This document shows positions 51,601 through 59,111 of a DNA stretch of 64,000 nt, one piece after another. Positions within the stretch are counted from its first letter, which is position 1, and every line of letters starts with the position of its first letter. This stretch comes from Symbiodinium natans. Its lineage: Eukaryota; Sar; Dinophyceae; Suessiales; Symbiodiniaceae. The translations under genes were made by a program, and so were the position numbers. The stretch is taken from contig CAJNDS010000302.1 of assembly GCA_905221605.1 (NCBI GenBank), forward strand, positions 204,059 through 268,058, read 5' to 3'. The notes beneath the pieces are model-generated. The model searched no databases and was not told the origin of the DNA. It saw only the letters and a list, made by a program, of their open reading frames with translations.

Positions 51601-53302
51601 GCGAGAAGTGTGGAAGCAGTATAAGAAGTCCACCGCTATGGAGGTGCTTCTTGAAGGATATGGGGACGCGTCATTTGCTCCAGAGGCCAAGAGATCGATG
51701 CAATGCGTCCAGGTGCACACCGAAGGGGCGCTTACCGGATGGTCGTGCGCAAGACAGGCTTTCATGGCTCAAAGTTCTTGTGAAGCGGAAATGATAGCTT
51801 TGATGGAGTTAGCTAACTACACCATCAGTAGCTCTTATGTATTTGACGAGTTGCTGCAGCGGCGCTCTCGCAAGGAGTTGCTGGGCGACAATGTAGCGGC
51901 GCTGGCCTTGTACGGTGGTACAAGTGCTAGCTGGAGAACCAGGCATCTAAAAATCAGAGCTAAGGCTTTTGCTGAGCGATACATGGAGGGTGATCTTCCG
52001 GCAAATCATATAGCCGGGGAATTCAACCTGGCTGACTCAGGCACCAAAGCCTTGGGGGCAGCACGTCACTGGAAACTGTGTGATTTGATGGGATTGCACA
52101 TACCGCGTGGGCAGACTAAGCTGGCGCATGTGAGCACTGAGCACAAAGTAGAGAATGCGTCAGAGTCGAAGCGCTACTTGCAAGCGGTGATAGTGGCATG
52201 CTGTTTGTGTAGTGCAAGTGCCCAACCGACGCCGGCTGCGAACTCAGAGGGAGATGCCGCGTTGTGGGCGCTAATCTGTTTGGTGGCAGTAACCTCCATT
52301 GCCTTGTGGGAAGCAGGGAAAGCGTTTGTGCGATGCTGTCTTAGGTATGGGGCGCAGAGGCGTCCTGTCAGAGTGTCGGAAGATGAGAGCGATGAGAGAC
52401 TGCCAGAAAGACAGCCCGATAGTGAAGATGAGCTTGAAGAGCAAACTCCCCTGCAACTGGCCCTGCAAGAGATTGAAAGAGAGAGGGAAGGAGTGAGGGA
52501 GAGAGAGAGGGAAGAACAGCAGCAGCAGGACTATGAAGAGGGCTTGCGTAGAAGAGGAGCCAGGATTTATGTAGCAGAGCCAGAGTTGGAGCCTCCGCTG
52601 CCTGCATCGCCGGCGATGAACCCAGGTCCTCAGAGCCATATTGCAACGCAATATCTAGATGACCTTCTTGTAGCTGCACCGGCGGAACACATAGACCGTA
52701 TTGTTCAGGAGGAACTGAATCGTAGAGCCACCGGCAATCCGCCTGCCCCAACTGAAATCCCCCCAGCTCCAGTTCGGGAAGTCCGAGTTTTGGACTTCGA
52801 AAGGGCTCGTGAGGAAGTCTTGAGAGGTCAACGGGAGGAGCAGCGGATGGGTTTGCCACCAGACCCTCCTATTGTTATCCATCCTGGTTTAGGACCTCCG
52901 CGCAACCAGCCACCGCTGAGGGAGATCCAAAGGGCTTCCTCAACTTGGGGCGGCCTAGCATCTGCTTTGCATCAAGTGCTTCCCGTAGAGTACCGTAGAG
53001 ATTTTTATCAAATAGACTGGAACAGAAATGTTCTCATACGGTGGCATGCAGCTACGCGTGTGCGACTATTCACACCTACGCAGACGAGGCTTCCAGATGG
53101 CCTTGACATCCGTGCAGTCACTGGTCGTAGGAGATCTTTCATCACCGAAATGGCACGCCAGTATGTACTCGACGACAGCTTTCGAGGCGAAGGAGCTCAA
53201 AGATACTTGGAAGCTGAATGGAGGGGAAGGACTGAGCTCGAAATCAGTCGAGCCATCCTTCAAATGGTGCGTCCTGCGCCATTGCCAGAAGGCATGCGAT
53301 AA
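42605..53302 (+). CDS. Retrotransposon polyprotein (Gag-Pol with methyltransferase-like and 2OG-oxygenase-like domains)
   Basis: ATG at 42605, 3565 residues, no internal stop. Domains by residue: 1-820 Gag with disordered linkers; CCCH finger C-x8-C-x5-C-x3-H from Cys832; CCHC knuckle CYVCSGIGHKAQDC at 866; aspartic protease LIDSGAST (Asp957); methyltransferase-like region with LIHLFAGES (about 1153), APPGGTNS (about 1210) and SLIENPQDP (about 1284); integrase zinc site His1415/His1420/Cys1427/Cys1430 and catalytic Asp1454, Asp1620, Glu1656 (D-x35-E) with an acidic insertion between the two Asp; 2OG-Fe(II) oxygenase-like region 1850-2030 (His1939, Asp1941, His2005 or His2007, Arg2018); acidic repeats; zinc ribbon CRICDSEE...CSECGC at 2193; a second WMLDSGSI at about 2345; RT with VDIKAAFLNA (Asp2656) and YVDD at 2833; RNase H (GYGDASFAPEAKRS, SSCEAEMIAL); then two hydrophobic segments and a charged tail. 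A single frame implies proteolytic processing. Confidence 0.93.
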   Translation: MEKKESAPAESRPSPFWSEEAQRKFMETHGDRDTQRPAILEKYEQTATRHEEQQLREPPYEQAQASSSTSLDDAKKPVVVNSSAESDSGGRAKAPSVENLSMIAKVQARADGSPDRLSLGMESAYSGKSASSRHETLGQEGVKPEPEIIAESRETEPRSPGEPGMTFQEPAMAQLLRQLSGLVTQALQEQVAPTLQQVLVNQAQLESRLDQMEVASRPASTDGDGLIERTRMLELSTPTEDVKTSHFPVMSSSESVDRVNALGVQSIRPKAEQAEVPHEVQLEGGKPEAGDDQGPTLPSKGTVWVGTTEYAWRVSAGGLKLVPVQTQQHEADQQPVQEFGVRAAGSGGSAPTDRIFSNRAVSPFERYSGTRSEPGRDDIGRVSIERQLKPNISDPCPTPNAPPLPPKLEQGTESQVGFGPYEGIPPVPTARCSGAAGKGTGNRRASREVQEGGRLDVHSRPVTPVKPRIVYPFSPGGTEIRPPNHSPPRRPTRSPNSRTKVAAGTENPPPAQTDMQQLVVALERAIRVGRGDSRTEDVKSIAELPKLEIRDNERELTPLIAGDWMALLGPSLRDLSANASEWWAEVQSAYQAFYTKWLESSPIERLLLLPERPNRFDAGPFARVEQRAVSLLLKAVPSSIKEEVVAMRKLSSIEILGAIMTTYQPGGLKERSALLKYLTAPEPAKGVTEALRAIRRWSRWRKRATELQISIPDSTLLIAGLDVMTSQVLSQHTDALFRIQTFRHQHTIDMVPTADKALSLSQMIQAELQVLENAGSHKRPKIAKVADGNAEGSDNANTAPSNKGKGKGKGDGKSVAKGSEAPEGSKGGGKACYHWMSKAGCKLGRQCRFPHDKAALNAALDVGSRCYVCSGIGHKAQDCPSQSQVEGEDRATKGKAKGNSKAQPNVPAVKRVEEDTPQAKLISAATDLLQQMQTKAVSLASSLNRISADGPRTGLIDSGASTCLRTARDDEPKGLVKKTVDLAQGTAELFVTPCGTLVSPTPVETIVALGLLIKIGCRLQWGEKECTLWHPSRGQIRLEVSSGCPRVPEELALELIQEIEQYRVNTVGAAIKALQAKDNGSLPQPKEAISKLTDEILRGGDVAGSLGELVLSLWPEIPNAILQDLVAWASQDSTTLVFNRRKRRAVSKAKGVLIHLFAGESRKEIETHARAKGYEVVSVGLQEDFASIQTFVYVLHLAAQGVVDIIFAAPPGGTNSVCRFIQPGPKLLRTREGTSRWGLVGLSPAEQVKVKQADELYLRTLLLMHVAEEGRRRVNKPPTWSLIENPQDPATYVRPDSNLHQQARRHGGFPSFFATREFQISSELLGMRQYHGDQGPYGHEKRRPTTWASTRELPELKKGPGVGPSVDGAVEEEWLAAKCSKWAPGMIRLLLNLAPSLSQSGVKVAKADSMDWEEHVRNGHWPPSRRCRRCIAACARHRAHRRIRCPASWVLSADTIGPFKKAEDETSPDLRYLLIACVVVPVDGKGKPVLGPEQQQAEAAEDTAVEADEELADYEPTEMPDDENHINIPLEELFGPDVEEAPLVGKALQEYEECLKACQQDADELTAATKECKVDGLAWKEVVFVETLRRKTPAATAQALTRILTQAHELGLPVVRLHTDSGSEYVNPQIRKMATRFQLKQTCAAPEEHNSNGRIENIVQRVKNQMNMLLGLPNSDPVLWPLAAKSVVATWRAQTLRQMGMPAPAVVPFGTHAQVLCRSWLRKSKQSWKAKAVDATVLCPASLIKLGYVVRIGKRLSVVTKLFQGEEPPLTITLNPGQDPPPMSHSLGPETRVSEKASIPSMSHAPPPLVRYRDKAPGPGRRPVVSAIQPHPGRSVEDLQAEQLAKASPFDVDEAVRFVLSSSYVVEQGLQDISSSNKHFSGQHYLFGVYRYGGAVGLTRCCKQRPGMSALLAAIAKAKCPEATFSTIGLCVNGAAYPHRDSNNLPTSVSHWIPLKMPKKGGRLWVELRVGTQVVGQPAVVSAGNTHVPGQFHSPNCPAAFSPMHLHGTEDWNRQESRVVLLLYTVNCLQNLDERSLLELRQYGFSVPCVNEKGGDGVHDARAREGGDPGFQDGVHDARAGVHDARAREGGDPGFQDGVHDARAREGADPGFQGKNGELGGPVCLGLGSHCVCPATTQQAAESGEIGDSRIEDGGSNHSGPNCLQFVGSEEKGSSSGCAVRVARLQGDSMALCRICDSEELVNDQGRCSECGCKVAESSVGSSCNPYKARAGFQALTAPTHPKGKTSKPKEKTENYQNPEKSHNIYPKNCITSGDMPQNRSQGMMRAMCVSGDRSVEPVAGGRCSKQVLRALEGPTGNEREGWRPSQALTCIRSEGLERGVWMLDSGSITRKEAERPSNGLEEADRELSMELREELVCEFHGESDGRSDKPEEAESASEEGGDSHRQDARWAASYERVLDREELRCVGGESLGEVYATRTQQEIMDFESWLDERQLRLASMHEEELQQWIDDMPPASEAAQLKRLEINKLWEDVEDLRLELTQLCLKQITEDSQALAEAQAMPADVHEQVVLQTRIVANMQVMANWELWKPAVEAELGSLIQDKQAIYETTQKELDKLQAQGYKVLLIPSKAIFTIKAPGGKYKCRLVACGNYLSSSEGSKLEHRQTVYTPSIGIDALRTALAFSTRRRHTLITVDIKAAFLNAQLLPRNRGSAEKVAAEASNAIDQVEVPSSSSHFQQQSQQQHQRQQQTQKEKTESILAQDSRLDEVTDEVVALVPPRVLVTQGVFSSQARLIIKKALYGLDQSPRDWSFQRDQALRKIIIRHKGTEYRLYQSLAEDSLWLLSSEKPLRGMEATLNISPETSAIAGWVAVYVDDVLVGAENSLAWAVISAIRERWECSEPQEVVNGSQGKVRFLGIDLSWNDNRDLVLSQASYIRELEQRYKSQLDGLGKPTTPLPNAFDDDASEESSDVEDVRRCQTIVGEMLWASIRTRPDITFSVSKLAAAITRAPVGTYRSALHTLAYLVASAECVLIYPRDEREVWKQYKKSTAMEVLLEGYGDASFAPEAKRSMQCVQVHTEGALTGWSCARQAFMAQSSCEAEMIALMELANYTISSSYVFDELLQRRSRKELLGDNVAALALYGGTSASWRTRHLKIRAKAFAERYMEGDLPANHIAGEFNLADSGTKALGAARHWKLCDLMGLHIPRGQTKLAHVSTEHKVENASESKRYLQAVIVACCLCSASAQPTPAANSEGDAALWALICLVAVTSIALWEAGKAFVRCCLRYGAQRRPVRVSEDESDERLPERQPDSEDELEEQTPLQLALQEIEREREGVREREREEQQQQDYEEGLRRRGARIYVAEPELEPPLPASPAMNPGPQSHIATQYLDDLLVAAPAEHIDRIVQEELNRRATGNPPAPTEIPPAPVREVRVLDFERAREEVLRGQREEQRMGLPPDPPIVIHPGLGPPRNQPPLREIQRASSTWGGLASALHQVLPVEYRRDFYQIDWNRNVLIRWHAATRVRLFTPTQTRLPDGLDIRAVTGRRRSFITEMARQYVLDDSFRGEGAQRYLEAEWRGRTELEISRAILQMVRPAPLPEGMR
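48760..48950 (+). repeat. In-frame tandem repeat inside the polyprotein
   Basis: Units of GATGGTGTTCATGATGCTCG, AGCTAGGGAGGGGGGAGA, CCAGGATTTCAA repeat three to four times with one internal deletion. They encode DGVHDARAREGGDPGFQ repeats just after the oxygenase-like domain. The frame is kept in every unit. Confidence 0.9.
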
Positions 53303-53397
53303 GGGAAGTGAACGTAGCGTAGACTGCACACAACAGGAGCTGAGATGCCGAGATGAGTTCTGCATTAGTCTGTTAAAGGCTGAGGTACTGCGAATCG

Positions 53398-53409
53398 CAG
53401 TAGGGGGAG
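53398..53409 (+). promoter_or_regulatory. Polypurine tract
   Basis: GCAGTAGGGGGAG lies immediately before the 3' LTR, the expected position for second-strand priming. Confidence 0.75.
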
Positions 53410-53634
53410 CGCGTGTACAGCAGAAGCTCCTTGGCAAAGTATGTGACTGCAAGTGTTGGTGTGAGCCAGTACAGGATGCTCAAGCTGAAACGCTATCCAG
53501 CACTTCCAAAAGTTAACCCAAGTAGCAGAATACAGCACGATGCTACAGACAGAACGGCCAGAGACATTTGTGCTTTGTCCCCTGAAAAGAATCAGCTGCT
53601 GTGACTCCAGCCATAGACTCATCCCGCTTCGGCG
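53410..53634 (+). repeat. 3' LTR of the copia-type retrotransposon
   Basis: 225 bp, no difference seen from the 5' LTR. Followed by AGGGT (53635-53639), the second copy of the 5-bp target duplication, and then TTTAGGG repeats. Confidence 0.92.
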
Positions 53635-53662
53635 AGGGTTTAGGGTTTAGGGTTTAGGGTTC
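53635..53662. repeat. Telomere-like array, right half of the insertion target
   Basis: Continuation of the TTTAGGG array interrupted at 42331. Confidence 0.9.
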
Positions 53663-54440
53663 AGGTCCCCACTACATGAACTCTTCAAACGGACTACCTG
53701 GGGGGGGAGGCTAAATCCCGAACTCCCCACAGACCCTAACAGGCCCCCAAAGTTCTCTGAGTTTTCATGGGGTTAGTCTAGCGTACGGCTTACAAAGGGT
53801 TTCAGGAGGGTTGAGGGAATCCCTAAACCCTAAAGCCCTAAGCCCGCTCATGACTTTGAGGAGCCGGGGATTGTCGCTTCCATTTTTTGTGCCCAAGAAC
53901 CAATGAATCAGCCCATTACAAACTTGATCGCCACTTCCTTAATTTATGGGGATACGACTTTTAGGCGGCCCCGACTAATGTAGGGTACCCCAAAAAACAT
54001 AGTTTGGAGAACTGACCATACACACTCTACCCCTAAGCCTCACTAACAAGATTTCGTGATGTTAGGAGAACCGTAACCCTAGACCCTCAAACCCTAAACC
54101 GTAAACCCTAAACCCTAATCAGTCCTGTCCCTTAGGAGAACACTATAAGCCCTTAAGTCCTGCAGTCGAGGGGATGTTGGGGGAGAACCTGATAAGGGAC
54201 CTTGGGGGTTGCTTAGGTGCATGGGGACTTTTTGAGGTATTTTTAGGAGCTCTATGGGCTCTCTAGGGGAATAACACTGAGGGTCCCCTGTAAGGGCCCC
54301 TCCTTATCCCCCTAAACCCTAAACCCTAGACCCTAGAAGAGCCGAGTCTGCGACGTCCACACTCTGTCGGAGCAGATCGGACCTCGGGCTCGAAAGAGCA
54401 GGGATGGGAAAACATGGGCGGCTTAGGCTTGGGATTTGGG
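53663..54440. other. Non-coding stretch with short telomere-like runs
   Basis: CCCTAAA words near 53820, 54085-54118 and 54312-54335. A GGGGCCCCTCCTTA-like end near 54290 resembles a MITE A terminus. A GC-rich island at about 54336-54420 could be an exon, but no frame stands out. Confidence 0.4.
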
Positions 54441-54530
54441 GTTTAGGGTATATAGGGTATATAGGGTATATAGGGTATATAGGGTATATAGGGTATATAG
54501 GGTATATAGGGTATATAGGGTATATAGGGT
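54441..54530. repeat. 9-bp tandem repeat GGGTATATA
   Basis: About ten units between ordinary TTTAGGG-type words. It looks like a mutated telomere-type unit that was then amplified. Confidence 0.9.
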
Positions 54531-56200
54531 TGAGGGTATAGGGTTTGGGGTTCAGGGTTTTGTGATCTAATTTAGGGTTTAGGGTTTCGGATTTCGGGTT
54601 TTGTGATTCAGGGTTGGCCCTGAGACACTAAGCAAGGAAGCACCCCCCCCCCTCAGTAATAAAGCCACATAAGCCAAGCTTGCTGCATCATATGTTGTTT
54701 CTGAACTGGCCATAACGTTCGTGAATTGAACCGTTGCCCGAATGAGAGCCACGAACCTGCAACTCATAAGCTTGAATCCCTAAACCTTGTAGCCAATAAG
54801 CATTACTAACCCTAGTATCTCTTACATACCTTCCTTAACTAAACCCACTCACTAAGCCTAAGCAGGCCCCAATCTCAACTACAAAATGCTCTCGCAGTCG
54901 CCCCTAAGGAGAGTTAGGGTTTTTTTGGGGCTCAGAGGGCTCAATGAACTTAACCGAAACAGATGCGGGCACAAGGCCAATGAGCAGCAGAACCAAGCCA
55001 TAGGCAACCAAATCCTAAGGCCCTCAAGCCCATTAAGCCCTAGCACCCTCCACCGCCAACCATCTCGTTGACCACCACCTCCTCTTGGGTCGTTGGGCTG
55101 TGGGGGGTTCCTTTGAGGCTTTACCGTAGCCGAGTGGTCTGAAACGAATCATGAGCACACATCTGACACATCCTGAGTAGTTTCTTGTCCGGGGTTGTCG
55201 GGCTAGGTTTAGCAGCACCGATGCTTGGGATCTGGCTTCGACTTGTCATCATTGCTGGATTGGAGCAGGTTGTTCACTTGCTCCGTCAGGGCCTCCACCT
55301 GCTCCAGGAGAAAAATAGCTCAGGGCCCAGCCTAAAGCTGGTAAGATAGCGCAGCGTCATCAGAACCGTGCGCGGCCCCGCACGCGCCGCGCGCCCAAAA
55401 GGGGTGTTCGACAACCCTCGCATAAACTCACAGGTACCGTCCCCCTTTTCAACGCGCCCCTGAAATCGCAGGACGTGAAGGTTGTGGCAGATGCACAGGG
55501 GTTTTCAAACAACTCCGGGGAGTCCACTGCAGGAGATCCACTATGTCCAGAGGGAACTTGCTACTCGCGGTTGCAATCGATCTTAGGAAGAAGAGGGCGC
55601 CATGGTTTCGCAAGTAAGTGGCTTGCGAGGCATCCTGGCCTAAGATTGGGAAGAAGGTAAGCCTTAAGGGACGAAGGCTACGCCCAAACCCCGAATTTTT
55701 GAACAGTGCTCAAACCCTATACCCCCGCCCCCAAGCGGGCATGTTTGCAGCGAGCCTTACTGTTGTCTTACTTCTTTTACTATCAAATCTTAAATCTCGG
55801 ATGCAGGCAAAGCAGGTGCAGGTGGAGTTGCAGGTGTCTTGCTCGACCCCCCAGAAGATTACGCTATCTGCAAGCCTTTTTGCAACATATGAAGCAGAAG
55901 CAGTGCTTCACCCAAACTAAACTGTAGGGTTTCCTGGGCTGCATTTTTTGGAGTCTGATTCCTAAATCCTCTTCGCTTACTGGTCCTTAGTCGAGAATTG
56001 GGGAAGTTCTCTAAGTACTGCACCCTAATTTCGTCGATGATGAAGGGCTTGATTTCTTGAACCATCCCTTTTCCTTTTTTCGCAACCTAAACCCTACACC
56101 CTAAACCCCAAACACACTAAACCCCAAACCCTTTGACTAAACCCGTACCCCTAAACCCTCAACCCTTTGACTAAACCCCACTAAGTTCAAGCATTTGGAC
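54531..56200. other. Mostly non-coding stretch
   Basis: No gene firmly supported. A poly-C run lies at about 54642-54651 and short CCCTAAA runs at 56088-56180. A plus frame at about 55475-55660 has weak coding character. Confidence 0.35.
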
Positions 56201-56310
56201 TTGGGACATTTACCTTTATACTAACAGTCCTGAGTAGGGATCATAATAGTGGGTGTACTAGATTTCCTATTAAGGACTGATGCTTCTAGTATAAGGGGAA
56301 ACGTCCCCAA
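56201..56310. mobile_element. MITE family B copy
   Basis: TTGGGACATTTACCTTTATA and CTAGTATAAGGGGAAACGTC are inverted ends. The core TAACAGTCCTGAGTAGGGAT matches the copies at 11570 and 41980. About 110 bp. Confidence 0.8.
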
Positions 56311-56473
56311 TCGGGACCGGGACCCTTAGATCCAGCAACCACAGCCTCCGACTGGGCTTTCTGGTGTTCGATGGCGAGGGAGGCAGCTTCGCCCTGTCTG
56401 CGGCTTAGGGTTTGGGGCTTCTAGGGTTTCGCAGGGATACGAACAAACCGTTGTGTGTACATACTTCTGTGTA

Positions 56474-56526
56474 GAGAGAGAGAGGGAGAGTGAGAGAGAG
56501 ACAGCGAGAGAAAGAAAGAAAAAAAA
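56474..56526. repeat. GA-rich microsatellite
   Basis: GAGAGAGAGGGAGAGTGAGA-type purine run followed by poly-A; non-coding. Confidence 0.8.
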
Positions 56527-56978
56527 CATAAAGAAGCCATATAGATAGATAAATAGATGGACAGCAACAGGCATGTGTGTGTGATGTGCGAAATCTTCCT
56601 CGTATTGGAGTGTCTGGATAGTGTTTGATGAGATGCACTCGGGCGCGAGCTTGCAACCAGGCTGAAACTTCAAGGTGCAAGCGCTGGATGACTTGCCAGC
56701 GCTTCCTTCTGCAGCTTCTCCAGGGTTTAGGGTTTAGGAGCAGCTTGTTCCAGACTGACAAGGCGATCCATCACCGGCGAACCCTGTGGTGGCCAAGTCT
56801 CTTCTGTGCAGCCTGCGCCACGGATGCCAAGAGGCAACGGGAAGGGCTGCCAAAGCTCCAAAGGGCGCACTCGCAGCAGATGGGGGCCTCGATCGAAGCT
56901 CAAAGTTCACGACCTTGCGGACCCTGCGCCGGGTTCGACTCGACGGGCCATATGCGTCAAACTGCCTTAAAGCGCGCG

Positions 56979-57563
56979 TCACAATTCTTCCCTGGCTTCA
57001 GGCTCTTGTGCATCATGGAGCAAAGTCTCCAAGACCGCCAGCTTTTTCATTGCCTTGATGTCGCTAGCAGGTGAGTTGCCCATGCTACTTGTAAGCCGGC
57101 GGATTTCAGCTGAAAGCTCCCCACGAGAAGTGGACTGCCACCTGGACATGAACTTGGCCTCTTTCCGGGTGCACCCTTGTAGCGTCTTCGGCTTGCAACT
57201 GAACTCCTGTGGCCTGCCGGTATGGATCCCAAGCAGCTTGAGATGTGTGTTGAACAAGGCGGTCGCATTCTGATACAGCCAAAGTTCGTAACCCATGGCT
57301 TTGTCGACCACTCGGCGGACAGTAGAAGTTACGAGCGGGCCAGCTTGGTTGGCACCAGATCCCTTCCCACCTCGCGGGTTGTCCTGGCACTCTTCCAGCA
57401 TCCCATGGCGTCGCCCCAAGCGCCAGCGTTCGTAGCTCCCACAACGAATGGGAAGCCCATGACGCACAAGCTGCAGCATGGATGGCGGCGTTTGCAGTCC
57501 CAGGAATACATCCAGAAGGGCTGCCGACTCCTCCAAGCGCTCTGTGATCAACGGTAAGATGTA
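56979..57563 (-). CDS. Sulfotransferase gene, C-terminal exon
   Basis: After GCGCCAG| the frame reads YILPLITERLEESAALLDVF, where ITERLEES matches the conserved (I/V)TERxxES strand of galactose-3-O-type sulfotransferases. Later VVDKAMGYELWLYQNATALF and NTHLKLLG match the typical C-terminal LYxxAxxLF helix. A basic region and MKKLAVLETLLHDAQEPEAR end at 56979. Sulfotransferases transfer sulfate from PAPS to sugars or lipids, usually in the Golgi. It lies downstream in the same direction as the exons at 57683-57849, 58003-58117, 58325-58445 and 59020-59111. Confidence 0.6.
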   Translation of the reverse strand, partial: YILPLITERLEESAALLDVFLGLQTPPSMLQLVRHGLPIRCGSYERWRLGRRHGMLEECQDNPRGGKGSGANQAGPLVTSTVRRVVDKAMGYELWLYQNATALFNTHLKLLGIHTGRPQEFSCKPKTLQGCTRKEAKFMSRWQSTSRGELSAEIRRLTSSMGNSPASDIKAMKKLAVLETLLHDAQEPEAREEL

Positions 57564-57682
57564 CTGGCGCAACCTTAGTCGCTGAGTTCATAAGCTGAGT
57601 TCATAAGCACCCTTAAAAAGTGTACACTTTCAGTTCCATAAGGGATTATAGTATTCAACAAAACGGTAAAGTGTACTCATTC

Positions 57683-57849
57683 GCTGGCAAGCAACAGGTC
57701 GCTCATGGCCGCCAGCTTTGAGGGGTCCAGGTCCCCTTCGGCACAGGGTGCTGCAAAGCGAGGCCCGAACACCTGGTTTGGAACAACCCTGCACTGGGCC
57801 ACCCCCTGCTGCTTCATGAACTCGGCGAACATGGCCTCCATGTTACCTT
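57683..57849 (-). CDS. Sulfotransferase gene, exon preceding the C-terminal exon
   Basis: After CTACCCAG| the frame reads GNMEAMFAEFMKQQGVAQCR and VVPNQVFGPRFAAPCAEGDL, then DPSKLAAMSDLLLAS. The NQxxG...D...L pattern fits the loop before the ITERL strand. A GA or nearby donor and a short intron of about 120 nt would join it to 57563. The next in-frame codons end in TGA, so unspliced it would stop. Confidence 0.5.
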
Positions 57850-57934
57850 CTGGGTAGCCCAGTAACCAGCACACTATAGAAAGGTTACCCTTTTTGGGCT
57901 TGGCTTCTTTAGAAGGGAACCCTGAACAACCCTA

Positions 57935-57995
57935 AACCCTAAACCCTAAAGCCTAAACCCTAAACCCTAAACCCTAAACCCTAAACCCTAAAGGG
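57935..57995. repeat. Telomere-like array inside a predicted intron (CCCTAAA)
   Basis: Eight units between the exons at 57849 and 58003. Confidence 0.9.
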
Positions 57996-58002
57996 GGTAC
58001 CG

Positions 58003-58117
58003 CTGGGCTACCAGGCCTTTGTCCATGACCCCTCCCTGAAGCGACTGTGGGTCCATGGACAGCGATGCGCCCGGCTTATGCTCCAGCCCCGCTGTCAGCT
58101 GCCTTTGAAAGGGGGGC
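58003..58117 (-). CDS. Sulfotransferase gene, candidate internal exon between arrays
   Basis: After GCGGTAG| the frame stays open as PPFQRQLTAGLEHKPGASLS, MDPQSLQGGVMDKGLVAQ and is bounded by telomere-like arrays on both sides. Order and direction fit the sulfotransferase gene. The sequence itself has no diagnostic motif. Confidence 0.35.
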
Positions 58118-58129
58118 CTACCGCAGAAG

Positions 58130-58280
58130 GGTTTAGGGTTTAGGGTTTAGGGTTTAGGTAGGGTTTAGGGTTTAGGGTTTAGGGTTTAGGGTTTAGGGTT
58201 TAGGGTTTAGGGTTTAGGGTTTAGGGGTTTAGGGGTTTAGGGGTTTAGGGGTTTAGGGTTTAGGGTTTAGGGTTTAGGAT
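58130..58280. repeat. Telomere-like array inside a predicted intron (TTTAGGG)
   Basis: About twenty units, some TTTAGGGG. Opposite orientation to 57935-57995. Confidence 0.95.
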
Positions 58281-58324
58281 TGAGGGTCAAGCAGCAGTGT
58301 CTCCACCGACTGTCTCCAGGGTTA

Positions 58325-58445
58325 TCTTTGCTCCAGAAACGCCTCCAAACTCCAAACAAACGCCCAAGGCACATGAAGGCTGACATCAGGCGCGCTGCCG
58401 GTTCCCTCAGCGCCACGGCCAGCAGTGGCGCACTGGCCCTCCCCG
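58325..58445 (-). CDS. Sulfotransferase gene, 3'-phosphate-binding exon
   Basis: After TTTTTCCCGGCAG| the frame reads GRASAPLLAVALREPAARLM and SAFMCLGRLFGVWRRFWSKD. LREPxxRLxSAF is the conserved sulfotransferase motif that contacts the PAPS 3'-phosphate (Arg and Ser). Confidence 0.6.
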
Positions 58446-58505
58446 CTGCCGGGAAAAACTGGTTGAAGGAGCCACTGTGGTGATGGTTCAACTTCCTCAG
58501 CTGGG

Positions 58506-58617
58506 AAGTAGATCCACAAGGGCCCTGTATGGGTCTCGATCAGAGTGCAATCCTCATGGCTGAGGGTCGCCCAAACAACGGCCCAGAAGGTAGGCTCAAC
58601 ACAGTAAGGTTTCGCGT
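58506..58617 (-). CDS. Candidate exon upstream of the 3'-phosphate-binding exon
   Basis: The frame reads HAKPYCVEPTFWAVVWATLS and HEDCTLIETHTGPLWIYFP, protein-like and in the same direction. I do not recognise it as part of the standard fold; it may be a lineage-specific insert or belong to another transcript. Confidence 0.35.
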
Positions 58618-58943
58618 GACGGCGGCCACCCCTACAGACAACAGTCTGGCTCATGAAGGCTTGAACGAGGGTTTAGCGTTTACTCAATAAATGGTCACTT
58701 TTTCAGCGGGTCGCCACGTTCTCAACACTTCGTGGTGAAGGGCATCCGATATCAAACCCATACCCTTCGTAATCATCCTGTCAGCCTCGTTCGTGTTTGA
58801 TTAAAATGAAATTTGGGACAACAAAGCGACTTTCAGATATGTCTGCTTTCTATGCCTCATTCGACGTAGGAATGCATACAACTCGGAGAACTCCGCCTCC
58901 AAGCAGCGTTCGAAACTGACACGAAATTAACACAATAAGGATT

Positions 58944-58968
58944 ATATGTATATATATATATATATATT
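58944..58968. repeat. TA microsatellite
   Basis: About eleven TA units. Confidence 0.8.
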
Positions 58969-59019
58969 CTTGCTAAGGCTTTTCCCTAACCCTAAACCCT
59001 AAACCCTAGACCCTAAACC

Positions 59020-59111
59020 TCTGAAATATGGATCCCAGGGCTCCCAAATCCCATGTCGACGAGATGGCCGTGGAAGATGCTGAAGTTGGACTGCGGGGGC
59101 GGTGCATCCAC
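59020..59111 (-). CDS. Sulfotransferase gene, GH exon
   Basis: After GGAGCACCTAG| the frame reads VDAPPPQSNFSIFHGHLVDM then GFGSPG, matching the xxGHxxxG strand found between the PAPS loop and the LREP motif in Golgi sulfotransferases. Bounded on both sides by telomere-like words. Confidence 0.55.

Larger units (their letters stand above)
42332..53634 (+). mobile_element. Complete Ty1/copia-type LTR retrotransposon, 11.3 kb
   Basis: Order: LTR, primer site, one 10.7-kb reading frame, purine tract, LTR. The domain order protease-integrase-RT-RNase H defines Ty1/copia (Pseudoviridae-type) rather than Ty3/gypsy. Identical LTRs, intact target duplication (AGGGT) and an unbroken frame mean a very recent insertion. 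The element is roughly twice the usual copia length because of extra domains between protease and integrase and between integrase and RT, plus a membrane-associated C-terminal extension. Confidence 0.93.

Noticed and set aside
52640-52700. YLDDLLVAAP in the polyprotein tail as a second reverse transcriptase active site
   Set aside because: No other RT motif surrounds it and the real copia-type YVDD is at residue 2833. Likely coincidence.
53365-53622. Minus-strand frame in the LTR, present twice (also 42311-42544)
   Set aside because: It is duplicated only because the LTR is duplicated. It is antisense to the element and has no supporting motif.
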